Notes under the pieces: model-generated | Seen by the model: only the letters and a program-made list of their open reading frames with translations | Database searches by the model: none | What the model was told of the DNA's origin: nothing | Shown: in pieces, positions 45,496 to 56,240 of the stretch | How positions within the stretch are numbered: the stretch's first letter is position 1 | Layout of the letters: every line of letters starts with the position of its first letter | Position numbers and translations under genes: made by a program | Source of the DNA: Limnoperna fortunei | Lineage: Eukaryota; Mollusca; Bivalvia; Mytilida; Modiolidae | DNA length: 64,000 nt | Direction of reading: 5' to 3' | Assembly: GCA_944474755.1 (NCBI GenBank) | Contig: OX104122.1 | Coordinates: 27,741,956-27,805,955 of the forward strand

Positions 45496-48400
45496 GTTAT
45501 GTAATGTGAAATCTACCAACCATGATGGCTGAAGCAGTGGATGTAAAGCTGTCTTTGAAGTTTGAAGAACATCATTTGTTACAGCTTGCACGTTCTTCCA
45601 CTTCAATAAGAGAATTAAGGGACAAAATCCGAGTCAATTTTCCACTCGTGAATCATCCTACTGTCGAACTGAAGATATTTTGGACAGGTGAGTAAGATAC
45701 TCTGGACAGGTGAGTAAGATATCCTGAACATGTGAGTTAGATATCCTAGACAGTTGAGAAAGATATCTTAGACAGGTGAGTAAGATATTCTGGACAGGTG
45801 AGTAAGATATCCTGGACAGGTTAATAAGATATTCTGGACAGGTGAGTAAGATATCCTAGAAAGGTGAGTAAGATGTGCTAGACAGGTGAGTAAGATATCC
45901 TTGTCAGGTGAGTAAGATATTCTAGACTGAGTGAGGGGAGTATTTAGATATCCTTTTCAGATAAGTAAGATATTCTAGACAGGTGAGTAAGATATCTTAC
46001 ACAGGTGAGTAAGATATTTTAGACAGGTGAGTAAGATATCCTAGTAAGGTAAGTACATGTAAGATATCCTAGACAGGTGAGTAAGATATTATAATTACAT
46101 CACTACAACTTTTGTGGATGTTGCCTTTTTTTACCTGTCCACAGTGGACAGCCCACAAATGTCCACTCTAATTAAATCTGAATATCACCTTATCAGTTGG
46201 ATTAATGATAGTACATCATTTACAATTTTCATCTAGATCTGAATATCACCTTATCACATACTAGTAAAGAATATAATATAGTAGTTCAAACAATTTCCTC
46301 AACATTTAACTGTTTTCAAGTCTCCAAGCTTTTATTTTATAAAAAAAATGTATGAATCTTGTGACTGGTCATAATTGACACTGTGTAATATTCTAGATCT
46401 GTTCTCTGCAATGAAGATTAATTAGTCACCTTTCTATTAAGGCTCTGCCACTTTGTGGGGGACGCCTATACTATAGTTATCAGTCTGTGAAGCCATCTGC
46501 ACATTGCCAAATCTGTAACAGAAACAGTTCTATACAGTCTATACTGTAAGTTACAATTTTGTTATATTGTAAATGGTCAGAAATTAGTAATTTCATACAT
46601 TTGCAGATAAAGATGGGGACAGAATTTCAATTTCAACAGACAATGACCTGAGGCAGGCACTGAAAGCTGTAAATGGAAATCTTAAACTAGACATAGCTCG
46701 TAAGTCAACTTTATTTTCTTGTGGTATATGTATATCTGTTTATTTTTTTGGAGGAAGTGCTAACTACCGTGAACGTTATTTATGTTAGAGAGAGGGAAGG
46801 ATGGAGAGGTGTGGGCGTTGAAGGCTGATTAATATGATATACATGTACATAGATTTGAAAAAAAGGGGAAGGGATGTTGATATTATGAAGGAATTATATA
46901 TGTGATTACTGTTTTTCAGTTTGTTAGGAGGGATTGAAACCTAGGTCTGATTATCATAATGTCTTTACTGTTTTGTGGGGGAATCACAAAGGGGTGATTA
47001 TGGTGATTGATTGTTTCAATGAAGGCTGATTAACATACATGTATTCATTGCTTCAGAATTCTGTATCAACTGATTTCTCTTCTCATATGAGGTGTTTGAG
47101 ATGTAAAAGTGTTGCACAGGGCCCTTTATAGCATTTCCATTTTTGATTGTTTTCATGGAATTACTTTCTGATTATATGCATGTTTAAATGGTCATATTTG
47201 TGGTTTCAGTTATATAAGATTTTGAGAAGATTACTGCATTTCCCATAAAAATTTTACAAAAGCATTAGTAGATTATTGCAAGCTTTTATCTATTGACTGT
47301 AAATAAAGCAGGACTACATGCCGTCCTTCAGTTTTCACCATTCTCTTAAATTGTTGTATTTGCAACCAAATTTTAGAAGGTTTTACACGGAAATCCTCTA
47401 GAAAACAGTTTTGGCTAGAATTTTTCAACAGATGTCTCATTGCTTTTAACATACTAGTACATGTATATTAGATTGAATGCGCCACACTTTTTTTTCATCC
47501 ATCTAAATACAGTTAAATATTAGATCAATACTTACATGTTCAAGTGCTTGTTTTTGACAGTACAGTTATATCAAATGCTCAGTAAGCAGAGCCCCATGAT
47601 GAATCAAGATGATGAATTATACTGAAATGTTGAACACTTTGATGATAGAAATGTACTTGTACTTTGTTATCAGCCTTAGTCCTCAGGTAAGGAATAAGCA
47701 GAGGGTTTTATTTAAATGACCTGCTTAATATTACATGTACTTGAAACTAGTGTACTGTATGTGTTTCTATATTTTGTGTTAATAGAATCTGTGGAAATTT
47801 TTCTTTTTCAGTTGAAACACGACCATATACTGAACCTAATCGACAGTTATCTGCAATTGAAGAACAATTTGATGTTAGGAACCCTCCAGTATATAGCCCT
47901 ATACCAGCCGAACCTGTTACTCATAGATCATATTCATGTCCGACTAGCAGAGATTGCCCTAATGATACAAGGGTCCAAGACATAGTGCCACCTCTGGTTA
48001 TTTTACAGCCTGATCTGTTGGGTGATCAGCTAGACCTACATGTACCTACAGATACACTCTTGTTTGATGGTAAAGTATAATTAATGAATTACCTTAAAAT
48101 TCTATCAGTCAAATAAATGTATGACTACAGATCATATATGTTAAAAAAAAACAAATAAACAGATAGGCAAGGACATAAACTACTGAATTAGAACAGTCAC
48201 ATAATCCTGTATTTTGACAGTGTTGAACTGCCTTAAGAGATCCTAACCTTCTCTTATGTAGTGTAGGTGAGGACCAGTTTTTCATTTAGTATAGTTAGTA
48301 GTTTATCTGAGTATATTTCTAGAAGAAGGTCTATGTAATATGCTGAAATTGGTGTATTGGTGGTCTCTTTAAATCTCCAGCACACTAGGATTGATTAAAT

Positions 48401-50744
48401 GCAGCATAAAACAAATTAAACAAATTAAAATTTAGTACAATCATGATTTTAAAAGCAGAAATGCCTATGCAAGTTAAATTTCATTATATTTAATAGTTAG
48501 CATGCCTAAAATCAAATAATTGAAGCAGTTTATTGAAAAAAATGAATCTAATATGCTCTACCAAGTTTATACTCTTCTTTTCAGAATGGCCTACACACGA
48601 CACCTATGCATTGAACATGATATCTAAATTATTAAAGAAACAGTTAGACGAGAACATTACAAGCAACAAGGTAACATAATGGTTTATCTGATAAATTTTG
48701 CTCAGAGTTAATTTAAAGTCCTCAGCAGCAGAGTGGTCTAGTTAGGTTGTCCTATCTAATTACTGATCACCTGACAGAATTGTCCTCACTGGGGGCTGTG
48801 AGTTTAAGCTTGGCTTGTGACAAAATGTACCCTGTATTGCTATTTTACTGCCATGTGTCTTGAGTTTTCAGTTTAACTGCCCAAATGCACACAGTACCTG
48901 CATGCTTGTGTAAAGAAACAGAGTAAAGACTAAAAAAAGACATTTCATTTAACCTTCTTGATTTATGTTGAGACAGAAAGTTTAATCAGTGTTGTATCAA
49001 GTCTGATACAATGACCAGATGTACAGATTTCTGTACAACTCTTTATTTATTTATTTATAACAGTCTGAAATCACATAGATCATAACATCATCATGTCAGT
49101 GACAATATCATATAAATGACAACGGCCTCTTAATTATTTGTGTATTGGGGAAACTATTAACATTTTTTGCTCTGACTCGGGCACCAAGTTTCGTTGAGTA
49201 ATGAGAGACCCCTCAAAACGAGCGAAATAATTTCAGTTATATCACATTAAATTTTCGGGGTGTCATGTCAGATAAAAATTTTCGCAAATTTAGAAACCCC
49301 GAAGAGTACTCAAGGAAACTCACAAACACCCATAAAATAGTCCAGAAATGGGCTTTGCACAATCAGCTGAAAAATAACCAATACATTTAACAAATTATAT
49401 AAATAAATTTATTTATCAATTCTGTATGAAACTGCTTTTTAAATACAGCTCTAATATCTAAATTCCATTGAATAATAAATCCACTGTCCATGCTACAGCT
49501 CGGTGCAGCCAAATATCAAAATAAGAACTAATTTCCTCTCCCTCAGTCAAAGGTCATTTACAGAGCCGTTGTCATTTAAACAGAAACTGTTAATTATGAG
49601 CCTTAAACTAGTAACATATATCTCATTTTTATCTCGCCTGCTATGATAGTTGCTAGACGCCAGACATATATATGGGAATCAAGTGGCTGCGGCGACATCT
49701 ACACTTGGACATCTTGCTTCTTATCTATGTAAGCCTAAGCCCGAGGTCCATCAAATTTGGTCCAGTTGTAGCTTATGATGAGTACTTGCCTGACAGTCAC
49801 CTGTCACTGAACTCAATTTCACGGTGCAGTGACTACGTTAAAGGTTTTGGAATTTGGCAGTTCCTCTGTAACCATGCATGGAAGGATGACAATATTTGGT
49901 ATATAGGTTGCTGATATGACTATCTGGTAGGTGTCACCTGACCTTGACCTAAATGTGACTGTCTAGCGACTATGCTAAAATTTTGTATTACAGCAGTTCC
50001 TCTGTAACTATGCATGGTAGGATGACAATATTTGGTATATAGGTTGCTGCTGAATGGTAAATGACTGTCTGGTGGGTTTCATCTGACCCTGACCTCAATT
50101 TCACGGTCCAGCGACTATGTTAAAGTTTTTGGATTAGGGCAGTTCCTCTGTAAACGTGCATGGTAGTATGCCAATATTTGGTATACATGTTGGTGATGAA
50201 TAGTACATGACTGTCTGGTAGGTTTCACCTGACCTTGACCTCAATTTCATGGTCCAGTGGCTGCATTTAAGTTTTTCGATTAGTTCAGTTTCTATGGAGC
50301 CATGCATTTTATATTTTAAATGATAACTATTGAATGCTATCTACGTGATGCTCATGACATAATTTTTTTGTTACTGATGTGGAATTTTTCAGTGTCCACA
50401 CTTGTTTTGTGCAGTTTACATTCACCAAAAAGTTCTATATATTAATTAATGATTAATTTGTTTACAACAAAGCAGATATTTGCTTGTTAAATGATTTATG
50501 ACTAACATTACAAAAAGATGAATATTTGAAAAATACATTACATTAATTTGACAAGTTAATTTAACAGAAATATGAAATAGACCCAGGTCACCAGTGTAGG
50601 GTGTTATGTATACTGAACAAAGACAGTGGTGGGAAAGATCTGTATCAACATGGTAGCAACATGGATTCTGAATGTACTTTCCTTCAGCAGCTTTGTAAGA
50701 AATTAAAGTGGGACTTACAGATGCATAAAAATAAGAAGTCTGAG
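45496..50744 (+). CDS. PB1-domain protein with caspase-like start, 5' part of gene
   Basis: Five plus-strand exons join in phase: 45496-45687 (ATG at 45522), 46607-46699, 47812-48069, 48585-48670 and 50568-50744, giving 260 residues before the reading stops at a GTAAGT donor. Residues 1-90 form a PB1 domain: the N-terminal strand VKLSLKFE with a basic residue, LRDKIR, then the acidic OPCA motif (DKDGDRISISTDNDLRQAL) across the first junction. Residues 91-200 are a proline-rich linker. The last exon reads YEIDPGHQCRVLCILNKDS, then LYQHGSNMDSECTFLQQLC and KKLKWDLQMHKN. This matches the first strand and helix of the caspase p20 subunit, where the pattern is RGxCLIINN, (R/H)GTxxD, then FxxLxFxVxxxxN. 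The exons with the catalytic His and Cys were not found before 64000. A PB1 domain on a caspase is unusual, since prodomains are normally CARD, DED or none. Confidence 0.65.
45672..46090. repeat. 22-bp minisatellite made of splice-donor copies
   Basis: About 18 tandem units of the form AAGATATCCTAGACAGGTGAGT start at the 5' splice site of PB1 gene exon 1. The exon end AAGATATTTTGGACAG matches the unit AAGATATTCTGGACAG at 15 of 16 bases, and about a dozen units keep an intact CAG|GTGAGT-type donor. Use of any later donor would read GGT GAG TAA, an immediate stop. Confidence 0.95.
48725..48870 (+). repeat. Diverged tRNA-like SINE copy
   Basis: CAGAGTGGTCTAGTTAGGTT resembles an A-box head, followed by ACTGATCACCTGACAG, CACTGGGGGCTGTGAGTTTA (a poor B box) and a TTTCAGTTTAACTGCCC tail. 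It lies in an intron of the PB1 gene. Confidence 0.45.
49634..50405. mobile_element. Older copy of the minisatellite-bearing element
   Basis: It starts ATCTCGCCTGCTATGATAGT and follows the copy at 42190: CATCTTGCTTCTTATCTATG, ATCAAATTTGGTCCAG, about three diverged 146-bp-type units (with GCATGGTAGGATGACAATAT), and ends TTTTCAGTGTCCACACTTGT. It lies in an intron of the PB1 gene. The frame at 49672-49914 is an artefact of the repeat. Confidence 0.85.
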
Positions 50745-53700
50745 GTAAGTGTACAAAATACTGACCAAAATATATGTAATCCGCACACCTGTCATCATTA
50801 TCAGGTATCGGCAGTAATTTGACAATAGGCATTATCACTTGGTGGTAATGCCCTTCCCAGTAAAGAGAAACACATACCATTTTTTATATTAATTTGTACA
50901 AATGAATTAACATTGTACAAACTAAATGAAGAAAACATGTCAAGTTTAGAAAAAGACTGATGTACACAGCAAGCTGGGTAAATTTTAAATTTTCCGTTAT
51001 CGTGACAGTAGTGGCAAAATTCTAGAGTTAATCCCTTTTCTTCTATGCCGTAACGGTAATCCATGAAGATGTTGTGGATTTACACGAACTCTAGTGTTTC
51101 GTCACGAAAAACCAAATTATTTCGTCGCGACATCCATCGAGAAGAAGTCCGTTAAATTTTTCTTTGGTGTGCCGCCGTCAACATGAGCTTTATATTACCT
51201 GTGATGATCATCTGCATGTGAAAACATGTTCAATATAACACATCCCATTGTTCAATATAAACAAGTGAAATGCAAAAAATATTTTTATTTTTTTGAAAGA
51301 AATAATATTAAATGATGTTAAATAATTAATGTGGTATATTTTTTCTTCTGACATTAATCAGAGAGAAGGATTGAAAAGATTATATTGTATCAGAGAGAAG
51401 GATTGAAAAGATTATATTGTGGTATCTCCTTCCAGTTGTATTTCAATAAACGGATGTTTACTATTTATGATAATACACCGTTCAATGCCGGTAACAAATT
51501 CGGAAACTATGATTCATGTATTTATTGAACATGCGAAAATCTAAAATGATGAAAAAGATTTGTAATTTAACCAAACAGTATGATTTAAGCAACATAATTA
51601 AAAATTACAAAAGTATTATTAAGTCAGTAAATACGACGGTCTATGCAATTGTTATAAACTGAAGACAAGAAATAGTTGAGAATTGTCACTGAATCTGAAT
51701 TAAAAAAACATCGTATTTGAAAAAAATGGTAAAACACAATGTCTTTAAAATACAGGTAAACTTCAAAGTAAAGAAGAGACATGATGGGTCGATTGTTTAT
51801 TACATTTATATTTCATTTGCACTAAAATATAAATGGTTATATATCTTCAATTAATTGTCCCCTGTTCATTAATTTTTAAAAACTACTGGGCGGCACATAG
51901 ATATTCGATTTTTCTTCAATCTTAGATCGAAGATTTAGTTTTGTATTGAAATTTATTAATAGCAAAATTTGTGTATTTATGGCAGTTTAGAAACAATTAC
52001 CAATACTGCTGCAATAGTAGTTACAATTTAATTATTATAATTTTTTGGCCTACGGCTGAACAGGTAATTGGTGGCACGTATGCTCATATTAGAGCAAATA
52101 AATTAACTATAAAAGGATTCCTTTACAAAGGAATTACACTTGTATGATAGATAAAATATATATAGATTATGTATAAGATGATTTTTGTAGTTTTAACACA
52201 TGATTTTAAGAACTATGTACCTAACCGTCAGCATTGCTCGCCTAGGCCGAATTTTACTGCCGTTATAATCCGAAGTTAGGGTACGTTTATTCGTTCTATG
52301 CTCGACTGAACAGATCATATATATATATACTTGTTAAGAAATATTTTAAAAATAATACATGTACATTTAGTGTAGTAAAATTGTAGAATTTACAGTTCAT
52401 CCAAAGTATACAATTAATACAAAAATAAGATCAAATAAACAACACGCCACTACTTTTAGCAGTGGGAATTTTTTAACATTGGGTAACAATTCTTCCGGTT
52501 TAAAAATTAATAAAGTTTTCATTAATTAGATAAAATATAATTTTTAATGTTCTTTCCATTTAATTACTAAATAAGTACATGGGTTACATATTTAAAAACG
52601 ATCTTAAAGTACTGAAAGATTTTTAACACGTGACACAACCTGGTTGTAGATTTTATGTTTTAAGAAACGTATATTGGCATTAATTACAATACACAAGTGG
52701 TAAGGGTGTTTCATGAACCGCAATGGATAAGTAGATATAATTTGATGTAGCATAGAACTGGCAACACTCATTTTCTTCCACAATTCAACTCTTTTGAACG
52801 TAATATTTTTTAAGAAAAAATATACACGTGGAACAATGAATAAATTTGCCAGAAAATAGAATTTATGTTCATTTTGTCAGCTTTAGTTAAAAATGAATAA
52901 ATTTAGATCTTTATTAAAAATTTACGACAGACCTATAATATAGTGTGATGTTTGGAAGTGACGCATTTAATACCTGTTCAATACACTTGATCGCCTGGGG
53001 AAATTTAAACAGGTTTATGACATTAAATACATTGTATTGATTAGATGCAACAGTTTTTTTTACATATTTTATTTGTTATTTCTTCAAATGTCTGTGGCTA
53101 GATACGTTCTGACAATTTATCATAATACTTTGAAATATTTCCATAGCAAACTGAATAACTTTGTATAGTTAAGGTAATTTTTTGTACACACGCATGTACG
53201 GGAAATATGCTATAAGAAATAATTAACTGATAAGAAAGACAAATTTATATATTTGCATGCTGTCTGTCGCGATCTTTAATCCCTTCCATGTCTGTTCATC
53301 ACGATTTTATATCCTTTCACAATTTTCCACCGCGGATGAAAATTTTTCCGTTTACCTGTCATTTAGGCCTGGCGCAATGTATTTTCACGATGAAACATCA
53401 TGTAAGAACTTAATTTTCGTGACGGCATGACGGAAAATTAAAAAAAAAAAGCTGCTGGCTCTGTATAGCCTGAATAATTCTCAAGAATGATATATCAGGC
53501 TCAGATTCTGATCATACAGCAAAAACTAAAAATAAAATAATACAGTCTAAATACAGTCACAATCACATTGTTACTTAATTTTACAAAGAAGTAATTATAA
53601 TAGTTGCTTATATATCATGCATTGTCACGATATTTGACAGCAAATCAGGACATTAGTATCCCTTTCAAAATACCCTTGCCTTTGACTAAGGAAGTCAAGA

Positions 53701-54060
53701 TGTCATGACAGTGTCTTTTGTAGAATCAACTATTGTATAATTACACATGAGTAACGGTAAGGGTAAAAAAAAATTGATAAATTGTCAAATGCACAAATTT
53801 TGTATGTAAATTATTGGGTGTTGGGGTGCCATCCTGAAAGGGGGGTGGGGGTGAGGTGGGTAGAATGGCATAGTATTTTCTGGAATTATCCTGACAAAAG
53901 TTACCAGTTTTTTTTTATCACATTGTGATCATTTCAGGAAAAGTCTTAAATTTCTTGTTGAACAAAGCTAATTATTATGTTTTTAAAGTTGCAAATCAAA
54001 TGGTTTAGATGGACAGAATGGGATTTATTATCTAAATACTAGTAATTCTCATTTTATATA
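50745..54060. other. No exon recognised (probable long intron)
   Basis: AT-rich DNA after the last visible donor of the PB1/caspase-like gene. No segment with an HG or QAC(R/K)G caspase motif next to a good acceptor was found. It contains a 32-bp tandem duplication at 51358-51420 (CAGAGAGAAGGATTGAAAAG) and the shared repeat at 52245-52310. Confidence 0.5.
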
Positions 54061-54305
54061 GAGGGGTCTCAGTAGCCAAGTAGTAAAGGTAGTTCATCTA
54101 CTATTGATCATTTGGTCGGTCAACACTGAGGTTGCAGGTTCTATTCTCACTGCGGGCAGGATGTTCTCTACTCCAATCTTAATTAACAAGGATTGCCGCT
54201 TTTTCTACCGAAGGTCGGGGCTTTGTCAAGGTACTCTGGCTTCCTCCCCTAATAAAAACTGGATGCCATGATATAGCTGAAAAATTGCTGAGTTCATTCA
54301 AACAA
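54061..54305 (+). repeat. tRNA-derived SINE, full-length
   Basis: The head GGTCTCAGTAGCCAAGTAGT, B box GCAGGTTCTATTCTCAC, body AATTAACAAGGATTGCCGCT and tail GGATGCCATGATATAGCTGA follow the family. It is moderately diverged. Confidence 0.82.
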
Positions 54306-55182
54306 GCAAAACAATTTGTATTAAAACTATGATGGATCATTTTCTTTAAATAAGGAAAAGATGTTTATAGTGGAGAAGTCAATACGCTCTTTTCAAGATA
54401 GGTAGTTAGCTGTAGCTAATCACGTGATTTATGGTATCACATGATTTTATTTAGGACACTTTTCTCAATGCACCGTCTTTTAACATTGTCTGAACGTCAT
54501 AAAACAGCATAAAACTGGACCCTCTTCCATAAATTTATTTTTAGTGTGGGCTTTGCACCTCGGCACAATACAGCACAGGTTTCTTCTCGCATCGTCTTTC
54601 TTAAGCTGTCCCATTTTGTTTCATACGATGCTGTTTCCATTAACAGTGCCCTAAATTTTTTATGCCGTCACATGATCGGCATTACAATTTTCAGTTGTAT
54701 ATTATGTTTATTATTCCTAGTTGTTTTAGCATGTTTTAAAATTTTTTTTATCTTAACAGTAAAACATGAAATAAATAAGTCTGTGATATAAAAAATTATA
54801 TACAAACTGAAATAAAAAAGATACATAGAAACATTGTGAAAATATATATATTCTTTGTAGATAAAGAAAAGTTTGTTGATGTTAACTGTTGTAGAAATAG
54901 TAATACAAACAAAAGTAGTTGTGAAAACAAATATCAGATATTCATAAACATGTGTACAGTTTTGAAACTGAAAATAACAAACAGTTTTACCTGCATTGAT
55001 TGCAACAATATATCATGCGGCTTTAAATATATTCTTTGTAGTGATATGCTTAAATATAGTACATATATGTATAGAAATAACGTGTGTAAAAGTACATACG
55101 CAATAAGTCAACAAAAATATATCATGGATATTATTTGGATAGAAAAATGTTTTCCTATTTTCAACAACATCTAACCACGTGT

Positions 55183-55303
55183 CTGCAATTTTTGTAAACA
55201 TAAAGCACGTTACTGCATTTTTTGTAAACATGAAGCACGTGACTGCATTTTTTGTAAACATAAAGCACGTGACTGCAATATTTGTAAACATGAAGCACGA
55301 CTT
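55183..55303. repeat. 30-bp tandem repeat, four units
   Basis: The unit TTTTTGTAAACATGAAGCAC followed by GTGACTGCA occurs four times, with small differences (TAAAGCAC or TGAAGCAC). It gives open frames on both strands by chance. Confidence 0.85.
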
Positions 55304-56059
55304 ACAATCATACTTGATATACGCCGATAAATTTTATTTTGGTCGAGTAAACACGTGTATCGTGTACATCACACCACTTAAAGTCCTTAACAAATCAATA
55401 ATTTTATGTAATTACTGGTGTTATCATAAAATCAAGGAAAAAACCTTCAGGCTAAACACGAAACACAACACTGTGTTTTCATTTCAAGATAAAACATTCT
55501 ATTAATAAATTAGCAAAAATAGACACAAATTGCTCAAAATCAAGAACAAAACGAAATAAACTGTTAAATAGCTTACCGAAAACTTTCTTGAGATTGGATC
55601 TTTTCTGCCGGAATCCAACAAACAATGAAACCCTCGTGTTATCTTTAAACTTCAGCACGTATAGTTCAAGGTCCTTTATCCAAAACGACAGTACTGTTTA
55701 ATTTTTAGAAACGGGTAAAACCCTGACAAGCTCACACTACAATGTAAACAAAATAGTTGAAATCTTGTAATACTGCGAGATAAGGACTGCAAATACAACA
55801 CGTACTATATGTGTGATAGACAGGTTTTATGTAAACTATTGTGCGTATAGTTTAAACTCCCTTTTCCAATACAATTGTATTGTCCTATTTTAAGAAACAG
55901 GTGAAAACCTGGGAAATTTACACTATAATGTAACCACAGAAATAGTGAATATTATAATAAATAATGCAAAGATTTTATGTACTTTAGACAGATTCTTTGT
56001 CAGTATGATGGGTATTATTGAAATGTATTATTGTATTGATATATATTTATGAATTGTCA
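55304..56059. other. No gene recognised, left flank of the 5.2-kb transposon
   Basis: AT-rich DNA. If the LINE at 61269 continued on this side of the transposon, its 5' part would be here, but no LINE coding sequence was recognised. A pair of diverged repeats (TACTGTTTAATTTTTAGAAA near 55691; GTCCTATTTTAAGAAACAGG near 55880) is noted. Confidence 0.35.
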
Positions 56060-56068
56060 AATACATGT

Positions 56069-56151
56069 CATCCTCACAAGTCAGGGTTTCTGTGTCCACA
56101 TGTGTCCACGAACCCCTGACAAACTTAGCTAGGAAATTCCCGGGCTAGAAG
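56069..56151 (+). repeat. Left terminal inverted repeat of the helicase transposon
   Basis: 83 bases from CATCCTCACAAGTCAGGG to CCCGGGCTAGAAG, identical to the inverted right end. An inner palindromic step TGTCCACATGTGTCCA is present. Confidence 0.95.
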
Positions 56152-56240
56152 ATTTTCATATGACGTCACACCTTCAAAATATCAGCCAATGAAATTGGTT
56201 GAAAGAAGCAACCCAAGTGTTTGGCAGTAGAATAAACAAC

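Noticed and set aside
49672..49914. 80-residue plus-strand frame
   Set aside because: It lies in the older minisatellite-bearing element; the equivalent stretch in the younger copy is not open.
54546..55505. Hydrophobic and Cys/Asn-rich frames considered as downstream caspase exons
   Set aside because: No caspase motif, no matching phase or acceptor, and part is the 30-bp tandem repeat.
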